In this document: one piece after another, positions 17,116 through 28,807 of the stretch
Layout: each line of letters opens with the position of its first letter
How positions within the stretch are numbered: position 1 is the stretch's first letter
Assembly (NCBI RefSeq): GCF_023716485.1
Contig: NZ_CP092418.1
Coordinates: 2,525,001-2,589,000 of the forward strand
Reading direction: 5' to 3'
Length of the DNA stretch: 64,000 nucleotides
DNA from: Microbulbifer variabilis
GTDB lineage: Bacteria > Pseudomonadota > Gammaproteobacteria > Pseudomonadales > Cellvibrionaceae
Notes under the pieces: model-generated
Told to the model about the DNA's origin: nothing
Database searches by the model: none
Seen by the model: the letters and a program-made list of their open reading frames with translations, nothing else
Made by a program: the position numbers and the translations under genes

Positions 17116-19788
17116 ATGAATAAAAAGATGTTTCGACTTTCTGTAATTTCAGCAGCTGTTCTATTAACATTAACAGGCTGTGATAGTAATAGTAGCTCAT
17201 CTTCTGATCCTGCAGTCACTCCTGCTGCAGCTACTCCTACACCTACACCTACACCTACACCTACACCTACTCCCGCCGATAAACCGCCAACAGCTAGCGA
17301 TGTAACTATCAGCGGTGTTAAGCAAGGAATTCCGGTATCTGGAAAACTATTGGGCAGCGACCCTGATGGTGATGCTTTAACTTATAGTTTTTCAGAAAAA
17401 GATAAAGCAATTACCCCCGTTGATGACGTTTATAAATTTAGTCACGGCGAATTATCATTAAACAATGATGGCTTTGAATACATTTCAATCACAGGTCAAG
17501 ACGCCACTATCACCTATACCGTAACCGCAAACGGTGCTTCGGCTTCTGCAAGAATCGAAATTATTGCTGATATTCCTCCAACAGCAAACACTGTTACTAT
17601 AGATGGTGCAAAGCAGTGGATACCGATATCTATCGAGCTGCTGGGCAACGATGAAGATGGTGATGAGTTAGTCTATAGTTTTTCTGAGAATGGTGTGGCT
17701 GTTAATGAAGTAGATGGCATTTATACTTTTAGCCATGGGGAGCTTACAGAAGAAGATGGTCAATTTGAATATAGATCAATCTCTGGACAAGATGCCACAA
17801 TTACTTATACCGTAACAGCAAATGATATCTCAACATCTGCAACAATTGACTTCTTGAATGTTGCAAATGACCCACTAGCTTATCAGCAGTGGCACCTTCG
17901 CAATACAGGGCAAAAATCGTATGCATTAAGTGAGCAGATGGCTCAAGGATTGGTAGATGCTGGATTTTACACTCCCGTAGAAGCTGCCGAAGCACTTGCA
18001 GAAGGTGAAGCCGAGGAGCTCCTTGCCGGCGAAGATATGAATGTTGCAGCTGCTTATGCTCAGGGTGTAACTGGTGCAGGTGTAACAGCGGTTGTCGTAG
18101 ACTCTGGTTTAGAGATTCGTCATGAAGACTTAATAGATAATGTACTAGTTAATCGCTCTCTCAATTTAGCTGTATCGGCAAACGACAGAACAGACCCAAC
18201 CAGTCTCTCCAATAGCGGCGATCATGGTACTAGTGTCGCGGGCTTAATTGCTGCTAAAGGCTGGAACAATATAGGTAGCCGTGGCACATCCCCAGATACT
18301 GGGTTAATCGGCATGAATTATTTGGGCGGTGATACAATAGAGCAAACCGAACTGTTAATTCATGGGTTTCCTGGAAGTGGTATTTCTACAAGCGAGGAAA
18401 TCTCAGCATTTAATCGCAGCTACGGTATCACTTGGCCAGCTTTTATTGCTTACTCTGCTTTAGATGAAGCTATTGAATCTTACCCTAATCTTATGCTTCG
18501 AAGCGGCAAAGGCGCTTTGAACATTAAGTCTAATGGTAATTCTTTTATAGATGGCGGCCGCGAAGGGGCTTTCTGTAAAGATAATGGCGCTAATGAATTA
18601 GGTTTAACATGTTATAGCGCAGCGTTCGAACCCAGTCAGGCCCACCCATACTACTTGAGTGTTGCTGCAGTGAACGCCAACGGCAAACATACCAGTTACT
18701 CAACAGCCGGCGCAAGCACAATGGTATCGGCTCCTGCGGGTGAGTATGGTCGCTGGGCGCCAGCGATGGTAACAACAGATCAAATGACCTGTATTAATGG
18801 TTATTCCGGCTTCAATGGTAGAACAATCAGCGCCTGGGGCGGCGCCTATGGCGAAGACTTTGCAGCTAGCCAGTTCCCGTTCAACTACCCGGGTCACCCA
18901 GAGAATGCAAGTTGCAACTATACTTCAACTTTCAATGGGACATCTTCCGCTGCACCGAATGCATCAGGTGTTGTGTCTCTAATCTTATCCGCAAACCCAG
19001 AACTGACCTGGCGTGATGTTCGACACATTCTGGCTTCAACAAGTACTTTGATTGACGCTGAAAACGAAAAAGTTGAGCTGACAATTGGGGAAGGTTCTTT
19101 TATTGCTCATGACGGCTGGATTGAAAATGCCGCGGGCTATCACTTTAATAACCTCTATGGTTTTGGCCGTGTTGATGCCGGCGAAGCTGTTGCTAAGGCT
19201 TTAGACTACTCAGAAAATCTTGGCGAGCAAATTATCACCGAATGGAAAGGTCTAGGCTCAACTGCTGGAGAAGAAGCCTTGCAGGCAACTATTCCAGACA
19301 ACAGTGCCATTGGTGTAACCCAGCAAATCGAAGTATCAGAAGATATCATTATTGAAGCTATGCAATTCGAGTTTGATATCCGCAATGATGATATGGGGTC
19401 TTTTGTAAATGATAATCTACTATCCTCTGCAGGTAACGATCTGGCGCTTGAAGTAGTCTCTCCTTCAGGTACTAGAAGCGTTTTACTCTCCTCTAAGCAG
19501 GCATTACTGGAGGCTTCTTGGAGCTCTGCGAATGGGTATAGCGAAGGTTATATCTTGGATGGTGCCGTATTCCTATCTAATGCGTTTTATGGTGAAAATG
19601 CTAGGGGAACTTGGACTATCAAGGCACTAGATACCGGTGACACCAACTTTGAATTTAGTGACACAGAAGATCTCGTTATTCTTGTAAATGAAGAGACAGA
19701 AGAGAAGCCGACAGGCATGATAAACAATCCCGTAGAAAGTGTTCTAGAGGGGGTATCATTAAGAACATTCGGTCGTGCTGCTCAATAA
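17116..19788 (+). CDS. lipoprotein kexin-like subtilase with P-domain
   Basis: Surface or periplasmic serine protease of 890 residues. A lipoprotein signal ends in LTGC (Cys22). A Ser-rich and Thr-Pro repeat linker follows (to about 53), then two similar cadherin/VCBS-like repeats (about 55-150 and 151-245, each with a DGD motif and an ATITYTVTAN end). The subtilase domain has Asp329 (VVDSG), His370 (GDHGTS) and Ser610 (NGTSSAAP). A C-terminal proprotein-convertase P-domain lies at about 730-870. The catalytic and P domains resemble the kexin-like Aeromonas sobria protease (ASP). It differs in its lipid anchor and N-terminal repeats. The small protein encoded 13 bases downstream fits ASP's external chaperone. 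Confidence 0.9.
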   Translation: MNKKMFRLSVISAAVLLTLTGCDSNSSSSSDPAVTPAAATPTPTPTPTPTPTPADKPPTASDVTISGVKQGIPVSGKLLGSDPDGDALTYSFSEKDKAITPVDDVYKFSHGELSLNNDGFEYISITGQDATITYTVTANGASASARIEIIADIPPTANTVTIDGAKQWIPISIELLGNDEDGDELVYSFSENGVAVNEVDGIYTFSHGELTEEDGQFEYRSISGQDATITYTVTANDISTSATIDFLNVANDPLAYQQWHLRNTGQKSYALSEQMAQGLVDAGFYTPVEAAEALAEGEAEELLAGEDMNVAAAYAQGVTGAGVTAVVVDSGLEIRHEDLIDNVLVNRSLNLAVSANDRTDPTSLSNSGDHGTSVAGLIAAKGWNNIGSRGTSPDTGLIGMNYLGGDTIEQTELLIHGFPGSGISTSEEISAFNRSYGITWPAFIAYSALDEAIESYPNLMLRSGKGALNIKSNGNSFIDGGREGAFCKDNGANELGLTCYSAAFEPSQAHPYYLSVAAVNANGKHTSYSTAGASTMVSAPAGEYGRWAPAMVTTDQMTCINGYSGFNGRTISAWGGAYGEDFAASQFPFNYPGHPENASCNYTSTFNGTSSAAPNASGVVSLILSANPELTWRDVRHILASTSTLIDAENEKVELTIGEGSFIAHDGWIENAAGYHFNNLYGFGRVDAGEAVAKALDYSENLGEQIITEWKGLGSTAGEEALQATIPDNSAIGVTQQIEVSEDIIIEAMQFEFDIRNDDMGSFVNDNLLSSAGNDLALEVVSPSGTRSVLLSSKQALLEASWSSANGYSEGYILDGAVFLSNAFYGENARGTWTIKALDTGDTNFEFSDTEDLVILVNEETEEKPTGMINNPVESVLEGVSLRTFGRAAQ
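17236..17271 (+). repeat. in-frame hexanucleotide repeat encoding a Thr-Pro linker
   Basis: Five perfect copies of CCTACA plus a partial sixth lie just after the lipobox of the kexin-like protease and encode alternating Pro-Thr. Gain or loss of units would change the spacer between the membrane anchor and the folded domains without breaking the frame. Confidence 0.85.
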
Positions 19789-19801
19789 GAAGGATAATAC
19801 A

Positions 19802-20353
19802 ATGAAGTTAAATAAATTACTGATCTTGACTGCCGCATTATGTGTATCAGGTATGGCGCAAGCTAGCTCCATTGATAGCATGGACAAAAAAAATATCGGA
19901 ACCAAACCGCTAAAAACTTTAGCTGCAGCAACAACAGACTCTGCTGAGCTTGGCATTTTTAAAGTTGAGCGATCACTGACAAGCGTTCCATCATCGATTG
20001 CTGCACCAGAACACATTGTTGCAAAAAAAGGGGAAGTAGCAATAGTGAATATCGGTGACGATTCTGCAAAAGATATTGTCGGTAAAGGTACAATAGTAAG
20101 AAACACAATAACGAAAGAATTAACAACTCTAACTGGAAACGTAACAGTTTTATTAAGTAAAAATGTTACTGCATCTGAAGTAGCTGAAGCTACCGGCATG
20201 AAAGTATTGTCGGTATTTCCTGGTACTGATATTGCCATCTTGAAAATTAAAGAAGGCAATGATTTGTTAGAAGCTTTCAATGCAATAAAACAGTCCGGCC
20301 TGACAATTGAAAGTCGAGTCGAAGTCACTGAGACTATGCATAAAGCACAATAG
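19802..20353 (+). CDS. periplasmic protein, probable external chaperone of the upstream protease
   Basis: Secreted protein of 183 residues with a clean signal peptide (ending MAQA, about residue 20). The C-terminal 75 residues (VTVLLSKNVTASEVAEATG onward) look like a subtilisin propeptide fold of two beta-alpha-beta units, ending in a short tail that could enter an active site. Its gene begins 13 bases after the protease stop with an AGAAGGA ribosome site, so the two are one operon closed by the terminator at 20394. In Aeromonas sobria the gene next to the ASP protease (ORF2) encodes a separate chaperone needed for folding and inhibition. Position, size and the propeptide-like end suggest the same job here. 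This is inference from context and pattern. Confidence 0.72.
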   Translation: MKLNKLLILTAALCVSGMAQASSIDSMDKKNIGTKPLKTLAAATTDSAELGIFKVERSLTSVPSSIAAPEHIVAKKGEVAIVNIGDDSAKDIVGKGTIVRNTITKELTTLTGNVTVLLSKNVTASEVAEATGMKVLSVFPGTDIAILKIKEGNDLLEAFNAIKQSGLTIESRVEVTETMHKAQ

Positions 20354-20393
20354 ATAAAACAACCTATAGAAGTGAGTTTTATCTTATAAAAGC

Positions 20394-20423
20394 AAAAGGC
20401 ATCGCTAATAAGTGATGCCTTTT
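20394..20423 (+). terminator. Rho-independent terminator of the protease/chaperone operon
   Basis: A strong hairpin (AAAAGGCATC with GATGCCTTTT, extended by three inner pairs, loop AATA) ending in TTTT sits 40 bases after the chaperone stop. Confidence 0.9.
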
Positions 20424-20565
20424 CAATTGCATATAGCGAGCAACGTCCGGTTTTAACCAACAATATTTGGACTATGAATTCTGATCACTAGCTTTTCCAG
20501 CTTGCCGAAAGTGGATACTCAAGCCCGGATTGTAAAACCAAAAAATATTAACACTAGAAGCTGTT

Positions 20566-21344
20566 TCATAACTTATTTAACGTAATTAACATGCATGCAA
20601 TATAGAAAAAAGCACGATAAGTGGACAAATATCGCTCCCATCTAACAACCAAACGGCGGTAATTTCCCAACCACGCAAAAGTCCGCTCAACTTTCCAACG
20701 GCGAGTATACCTTCTGAGCTTTCTACCATCCTGCCTTGAGGCTTTTTTCCTATTTATCCTGTGTGGACAGATAAGGTCGATTCCACGACTCAACAGACTA
20801 TCTCTAAGAGGATCAGAGTCCGCCGCTTTATCATAAACTAAGCGATGAATCTTTGTATTTTTATACGTAACATCAAGCAATGGATGTAATAACTTTACTT
20901 CTGCTGGTGAGGCCGAAGTAATGGTGCCTCCCAGTGGAATACCTTCGCCATCGACCACCACCATCCACTTTGAACCCTTGCCCCGCTTGGTTTTCCCGAC
21001 TTCGAAGCCCCCTTTTTTGCTGGTGCAAAGCTACCATCAGAAAAGACTTCCTCCCAGTTAAGCAAAGACTGTTGATCCAATAGCTCCAGGAATCTTCTCC
21101 ATGCATGTAGCCAAGCTCCTTGCTCTTCCCAAAACTGAAGCCTTCTCCAACATGTACTCGGTGATGGATAGTGTGAAGGAAGATCTTTCCATCGCGCTCC
21201 AGAACGCAAAACCCACAGGATGCCTTCAAAACAAGCCCGATTATCAATGGGTTTTGGGCCTCCCTTTCCTCGTTTTAATTCAGGAAGACATGGTTCGATC
21301 AATTTCCATTGATCATTGGTTAACTCTGACTTGAATCGGCTCAC
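20566..21344 (-). CDS. IS5-family DDE transposase, made by -1 frameshift
   Basis: Catalyses transposition of the element. The first frame (GTG start at 21344) gives the DNA-binding N-terminus, with LTNDQWKLIEPCLPE and the first catalytic aspartate in VFSDGSFAPAKKG. The second frame, ending at 20566, gives the second aspartate (VYDKAADSD) and the catalytic glutamate (WKVERTFAWLGNYRR). The two are joined by a -1 shift at the slippery heptamer at 21012-21018, producing about 259 residues, the usual length. The shifted frame reads KKGGFEVGKTKRGKGSKW across the junction, as in full-length relatives (IS427-like group). The gene is therefore probably functional, not broken. Confidence 0.88.
21012..21018 (-). 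promoter_or_regulatory. programmed -1 frameshift site A AAA AAG
   Basis: The run of six A and five G on the coding strand contains A_AAA_AAG in exactly the zero-frame phase (GCA AAA AAG) required for -1 slippage. It falls at the point where the two transposase frames overlap. This is a well-known way in which IS elements limit transposase amount. Confidence 0.8.
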
Positions 21345-21413
21345 TATTGCTGAACTTTTTTTCTATGTAATTGCGTGAGAATAACCGATTTCAAGTTATG
21401 AAACAGCCTCTAG

Positions 21414-22004
21414 TATCATACTGCCCCATATGAGAAGCGCCAGAACTTTTCCAGCACTCCCTATCGCCCAACTGTCGACACCTTTGCAAGGGTAACCCAC
21501 TGCGAGCCGTATAGCACCAAACACCAATGACCACGGCAGACTTTCTGAAAGACATGTATTACTATTTTATGCCACGCATAACCTACCGGTACTGTGTACC
21601 CTTACTGCGGAACTGAATATTGTGGCAAGTTGAAGCAGCATGATTATCAGTTGAACTTGAGCATCAACGAGATAGAGCTTACCAAGCCAAAAGTCAAGAA
21701 CCCACAAACGAACACTATCTATAAACGCTCCCATAAAACCATTTGCAGGGGCTTCAGCAGCCCTCATTGCGTCGAAAGCTCCATGGATATAGAAGATCTA
21801 AAAAAAGATCTGGGCAAATCGCTTGTATATTACGATAATGATCGCATTGACCTAGGTAAAAAGATCTGGAAGGAAAAACTCGTAAACTGAATTTGACCTG
21901 ACTGAGCACCTTTTGAAAAAATCGGTAACTATCAGATCACGTCTGAACTACTACAGTTGACCACTACACTTCACTAGCCCACCAAGTTTAGAGTACCTTA
22001 GGCC
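21414..22004. other. decayed region between the IS and the metzincin gene
   Basis: About 590 bases without a well-supported gene. A 98-codon plus-strand frame (21594-21890) ends in a plausible soluble stretch (DIEDLKKDLGKSLVYYDND) but has no ribosome site and no recognised family. On the minus strand lie the interrupted hydrophobic frames described separately. Both could be fragments of older accessory genes. Confidence 0.35.
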
Positions 22005-22811
22005 TTATACAATTGAAACCTCAACGAAAACAGATGCCTGCTCAATAGCTTCATGATATGGTTTAACAAATCTAATTTGCGTCCCATCAATTTCGGTCAA
22101 CTGTTTAGACCAAGCTAATTCATAAAGAGTTTTCAAGTCATTCTTATCAGCTTCGGTGAGCTCACTTTTTTCGCCATAATTCATAATGGAAAATGGCTTA
22201 TGCAAACCATAGATCACGCTGGGCCAAGCTTTCTCTTTTACGTCAGCAAAGAAATGTCTCAATCCAAATATATGGCCCAGCTCGTGAATCATAGTATCAA
22301 CCTGCTCCTTCCGACTTTGTTCAAACATTGTGGGAAAGAGCACCAATTCATTACGCCCCGAATTAGGAAAAAAGGCACGCGCTAATGTACAGCCTACCAC
22401 ACTACAACTTTCTACAGGCTCTACTCTAATTTTAAAGTCCCAAATATTTGGGTTCTCATTAAATTTGACCGGAGAAGCATCCCCCCACTTTAACAAGGCC
22501 TCCCCAAATAGAGCCCGAATATAGTTTTTCACTTCGTCTGGGTTTTTAAAATACCGCAAAGACTCTTCATCAAATTTCCACCTAAGAGTTACATCTTTCC
22601 CCCAAAGGGGGATGTACCCCTCTCCACTGTGCAACACTAAATCCAGCGGGGATCTATTTTCTAAGGCAGGATATCCCACTTTATCCGTGACACAAATCTT
22701 ATTCTCACCATACTTATGAACTATAGGCTCGACGCAAGAATCACATTCTTTTTTTGACTTAAGTTCCAGATGGAGAGTTTCATTTGAATAGCTGCTATTG
22801 TCTGATGACAC
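22005..22811 (-). CDS. metzincin-type zinc metalloprotease (matrixin-like)
   Basis: Protein of 268 residues with the full zinc signature HELGHIFGLRH (176-186: His176, Glu177, His180, His186) and a Met-turn at SIMNYG (Met210), which places it among the metzincins. The segment before it (WGKDVTLRWKF onward, about 70-130) has the strand-helix pattern of a matrixin catalytic domain. There is no signal peptide: the N-terminus is hydrophilic with a pair of cysteines (CDSC). So it is either cytoplasmic or exported by an unseen route. The start is a GTG at 22811 with GGTGG upstream. It lies in an AT-rich patch beside an IS, which suggests horizontal gain. The substrate is unknown. Confidence 0.75.
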   Translation of the reverse strand: MSSDNSSYSNETLHLELKSKKECDSCVEPIVHKYGENKICVTDKVGYPALENRSPLDLVLHSGEGYIPLWGKDVTLRWKFDEESLRYFKNPDEVKNYIRALFGEALLKWGDASPVKFNENPNIWDFKIRVEPVESCSVVGCTLARAFFPNSGRNELVLFPTMFEQSRKEQVDTMIHELGHIFGLRHFFADVKEKAWPSVIYGLHKPFSIMNYGEKSELTEADKNDLKTLYELAWSKQLTEIDGTQIRFVKPYHEAIEQASVFVEVSIV

Positions 22812-22938
22812 TGTAATCCACCAATATAAAACATTAAAGAAACATAACTAAAACGATAATACATGTTTAGTAAAACGCGGGGATATAGGTGGTTTCTCGC
22901 AACAGAATCCTTTCGAAACAATATTAGAACCTCATAAT

Positions 22939-23238
22939 CTATGCCATAGCACTATTCTCATTGCTTAACCAAATCCCATCCGAGTGGGCTTCAACAGTCT
23001 CTACTCCAAAGTCATGGATTAAGTGGCGAAGACTTTCTTTAGCTTTGTCGGTAGTCTGCTTCTTATTGTTGTAGACGCCTTCAAGATTAATGTAATTGGC
23101 AAAAATGATAGCCCCGACCGTATCAATAGACTTCAGCTGCGCCTGGTAGGCAAGGTATACGTCCGACGACATCTGATACTGCACTTTAAGGATCGGACAG
23201 AAGATCACATGGTTATGTGATCTTAAGACTGAGCTCAA
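22939..23238 (-). CDS. hypothetical protein, unknown function
   Basis: Frame of up to 99 residues (TTG start) or 77 from an internal ATG at 23172. The shorter form (MSSDVYLAYQAQLKSIDTVG onward) has normal soluble composition and could be a real small protein, but no ribosome site supports either start. It lies 127 bases upstream of the metzincin gene on the same strand. I do not recognise it. It may be a fragment. Confidence 0.3.
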   Translation of the reverse strand: MSSVLRSHNHVIFCPILKVQYQMSSDVYLAYQAQLKSIDTVGAIIFANYINLEGVYNNKKQTTDKAKESLRHLIHDFGVETVEAHSDGIWLSNENSAMA

Positions 23239-23711
23239 CAGGAGTTTTATCCATCCATGAAAGGTAAGAAATACTCAAGTTAAAACTGGACATAGCAGTT
23301 TTCTAGTGACCACCTAAAAACAGTGCAAAGTGATACTGCCTGGGCTCAACAATCATAATGGCCTTCGCCAACAAGAGAACTAAGCCCAGCACAGTGAGCC
23401 AGAAAGTGAAACCTCCAAAAATCTGTTCAGGTATTTCGTTAACTTCCCAAAAATATCATTCTAGATTCACGGATAAAGTAGATTTCTATAAGAAAGCACA
23501 ACGTAGTAGAAGAAACCCAACAAACCAGCAAAGGCGCCCCAGTAGTTTGAACCTGAATCACTCGTTCAATTTTATCTCACTTCTTTACCTACTCTTTGCT
23601 TTTGATCCCCCTTGGCAAAACCATCGTTTGATAAGCTGATATAATTGAAACAAGTGGCATCATGAGAGTATCGCCAAATAAATGACTTGATGACTAGCGA
23701 CGCTTTATTTT
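23239..23711. other. AT-rich gap without a convincing gene
   Basis: About 470 bases between two minus-strand genes. A 93-codon plus-strand frame (23358-23639) has unusual composition (many S, K, P and R, then a hydrophobic end) and no ribosome site, so I do not call it. No repeat or terminator stands out. Confidence 0.35.
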
Positions 23712-24152
23712 TTAATTCTTAATTAGTGCCACCCACCTATATAGATTGAACATCACTACATCAATACAAATACCCAAGACTAACAACATGAGTGCGGCAG
23801 CTAATGCTATTAGAGGAGCCTCTACATGCTCATTAGAATTCGGCAAATGAGCCACAAAGTAAGTAAAAATTAATATAGCGAGCAAGTATAGAGTCCAGCA
23901 CCTTTCGAGGTGCTGGAAACATTTATTCTGATTAATATAAAACCTTAAAACGATGAGCTCTGCTAATACAAACATTATTACTCCAGTTAAAGACAAGACT
24001 AGAGTAAATTGCATTGCTCTAGGTAAGCTTGGAAATAATGTTGCTGTGTGCGTCATCTCCCAAACTTTAAGACCAAGGACCAGGGATGTGAACCAAGCAG
24101 CGCCCAAAAACACCCCTACAAACGGTTTAAATTTCCAGTAACTTTTAGACAT
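23712..24152 (-). CDS. four-helix membrane protein, unknown function
   Basis: Protein of 146 residues with four hydrophobic segments (about 10-28, 47-70, 84-102 and 112-135) joined by short loops, and a start supported by GGGGA nine bases upstream. The N-terminus is basic (MSKSYWKFK). No family is recognised. It stands alone, 227 bases from the czc operon, and nothing around it suggests a job. Confidence 0.6.
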   Translation of the reverse strand: MSKSYWKFKPFVGVFLGAAWFTSLVLGLKVWEMTHTATLFPSLPRAMQFTLVLSLTGVIMFVLAELIVLRFYINQNKCFQHLERCWTLYLLAILIFTYFVAHLPNSNEHVEAPLIALAAALMLLVLGICIDVVMFNLYRWVALIKN

Positions 24153-24330
24153 TTTGAAATCCCCAACTTTGTTTGGACACTCAAAATTTCAGATGCAAAG
24201 TAAATTACGTTGAAAACTATGGCTACTAAAAAATCACATACGATTCAAAGAGTCGTAGCCCCAGTATATTTAAGCCAGACAGAATAATGGCATATTTGTC
24301 AGCTATCGTATGGTTTGCAATAGGAGCCCT

Positions 24331-24367
24331 ACTCATACTAACTCTAACTTCCTAAGGTAGTATGAGT
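24331..24367 (-). terminator. hairpin downstream of czcA
   Basis: A perfect 10-base stem (ACTCATACTA with TAGTATGAGT) with a 17-base loop lies 13 bases beyond the czcA stop. There is no T-run, so it is a candidate terminator or mRNA-stabilising end for the czc transcript. Confidence 0.45.
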
Positions 24368-24379
24368 AAGCTGATCAGT

Positions 24380-27535
<3,156 letters not shown>

Positions 27536-27539
27536 TCAA

Positions 27540-28793
27540 TTAGTGGTTATGTGCAGCGCCGGATTTTTCGATATCCGCTTTGATCAGATAGCTGTTCTCA
27601 GTGACATAGCGATCCCCCGCATTGAGACCACTCAGCACTTCCGTCACTTTGCCATCGGTACGCCCAAGCTTGAGCGGGCGAATTTCGTAGGCTTCGCCTA
27701 CCTTGACAAATACCACTGTCCAATTGCGAAATGGCTGCAGAGCCCGATTTTCCACCACGAGAGGTACAGGACTTTCACTGGTTACCACTTGGCCCTGAAC
27801 CATTAAATCGGTTGTCCAAAGATCGTTAGGATTCTCAATTACCGCTCTTGCAATCGCGAAGGGTTGGCCATTACCGCCGGGAGCGAGGCTAGTAATGGTT
27901 GAATCGAAAGTTCTCTCTCCAGCTGTAATGGACACTTTTTGGCCGCGACTGATCTGACCACGGCGAGTGGGAAATACCTGTAGTTCAGCCCACAATTGAT
28001 TGTAATTGGCGATAGTAAACAGGACTCGCTCACCACTAAACTCACCACGGCTGGCTTGTTTATCGATTATCTGGCCGCTAATAGGCGCAACCAGCGGGTA
28101 AGTTTGCAGGCTGTCATTGGATTCAATCGTAGCGAGTTTTTCCCCTTTTTCTACCAAATCACCCAGTGCTTTTTCGATAGTGACCAGAGTTCCCGGGTAG
28201 CGTGCGCGCACATGGCTAAGGCTGCGGTGATCAACGGCTGTTTTACCGTATAGAGTGACACTCTCTTTTATTGTGCCGGAGCCAGCAACAGCAGTTTCAA
28301 TACCGGCTTTTATTGCCATTTCCTCAGAGATTTGTACACGGCCTTCATGGGATTCGTAACTCCATTCTGCTCGCTCCCCGTTATGAAGAACAGAAACAGT
28401 AACATCGAAAGAATGCGGTTCCCCTACAGCACCTTCACCGCGGTAATACCCGTTGCGTTGTTCCCAGGTAAATGGGATACGATCCACTTTCCCACCGAGT
28501 CTCTTTAACTCTACGGCAAGGCGAGCATTTTCCTGAGGCTTATCTCCCCGAGAAATCCAAGCGCGAAATTCCGGCTGAATGCCTCGCTCATAAATAAGCA
28601 GTTCAACTGACAGATCACCCTTTTCCAATAAACGGCCTCCATTTGGGCCTTTCTCTACCTCATGCTCGCCGTGCTCATCATGGCTATCACTATGATCACC
28701 ACTTGCATAGCTTTGGGGCACCAACCAATTCCCCAAGAGAAACAGGGAAAGGAACAGTATCGCCAGCTGATTCGCTTTAGTTGACTCACTCAT
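27540..28793 (-). CDS. czcB: heavy-metal RND periplasmic adaptor CzcB
   Basis: Adaptor of 417 residues linking CzcA to CzcC. After a signal peptide, residues about 31-46 are very rich in His, Asp and Glu (GDHSDSHDEHGEHEVEKG), a likely metal-binding segment as in CzcB of Cupriavidus. An extra N-terminal beta domain (about 50-150) precedes the barrel, lipoyl and hairpin modules (SHVRARYPGTLVTIEKALGD). The C-terminal region ends GDRYVTENSYLIKADIEK, typical of the family, with His residues at the end. The gene follows czcC by 14 bases and precedes czcA by 13, clearly one operon. Confidence 0.92.
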   Translation of the reverse strand: MSESTKANQLAILFLSLFLLGNWLVPQSYASGDHSDSHDEHGEHEVEKGPNGGRLLEKGDLSVELLIYERGIQPEFRAWISRGDKPQENARLAVELKRLGGKVDRIPFTWEQRNGYYRGEGAVGEPHSFDVTVSVLHNGERAEWSYESHEGRVQISEEMAIKAGIETAVAGSGTIKESVTLYGKTAVDHRSLSHVRARYPGTLVTIEKALGDLVEKGEKLATIESNDSLQTYPLVAPISGQIIDKQASRGEFSGERVLFTIANYNQLWAELQVFPTRRGQISRGQKVSITAGERTFDSTITSLAPGGNGQPFAIARAVIENPNDLWTTDLMVQGQVVTSESPVPLVVENRALQPFRNWTVVFVKVGEAYEIRPLKLGRTDGKVTEVLSGLNAGDRYVTENSYLIKADIEKSGAAHNH

Positions 28794-28807
28794 ATTTCAA
28801 TCCAAAA

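Larger units (their letters stand above)
20557..21410 (-). mobile_element. IS5-family insertion sequence (about 854 bp)
   Basis: Complete element bounded by inverted repeats that match at 17 of 18 positions: GAAGCTGTTTCATAACTT at the left and GAGGCTGTTTCATAACTT read inward at the right. It is flanked by TA, or by CTAG if the ends are set one base further in, which fits the YTAR target preference of IS5-type elements. Its single transposase is encoded on the minus strand. The near-intact ends and gene suggest recent insertion. It sits between the terminator of the protease operon and a patch of decayed frames. Confidence 0.92.
20519..21767 (-). pseudogene. possible decayed membrane-protein frame split by the IS
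   Basis: If the IS and one copy of its target duplication are removed, a minus-strand frame reads without a break across the insertion point (21414 side to 20556 side). It gives a hydrophobic stretch VLALLIWGSMILVLIFFGF and a stop at 20519. Further upstream the same frame is interrupted by a TAA at 21567-21569, before another open part that reaches 21767. It therefore looks like the remains of a gene already broken before or after the insertion. No family is recognised, and hydrophobic readings arise easily in AT-rich DNA. Confidence 0.22.

Noticed and set aside
18620..18640. tRNA-like TTCGAA element
   Set aside because: It lies within the protease coding sequence and no cloverleaf surrounds it. 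No other tRNA was found.
19759..20463. 234-codon minus-strand frame opposite the chaperone gene
   Set aside because: It is a shadow of the plus-strand gene, which has a signal peptide, ribosome site and terminator.
23358..23639. 93-codon plus-strand frame
   Set aside because: No ribosome site, odd composition and no family features.
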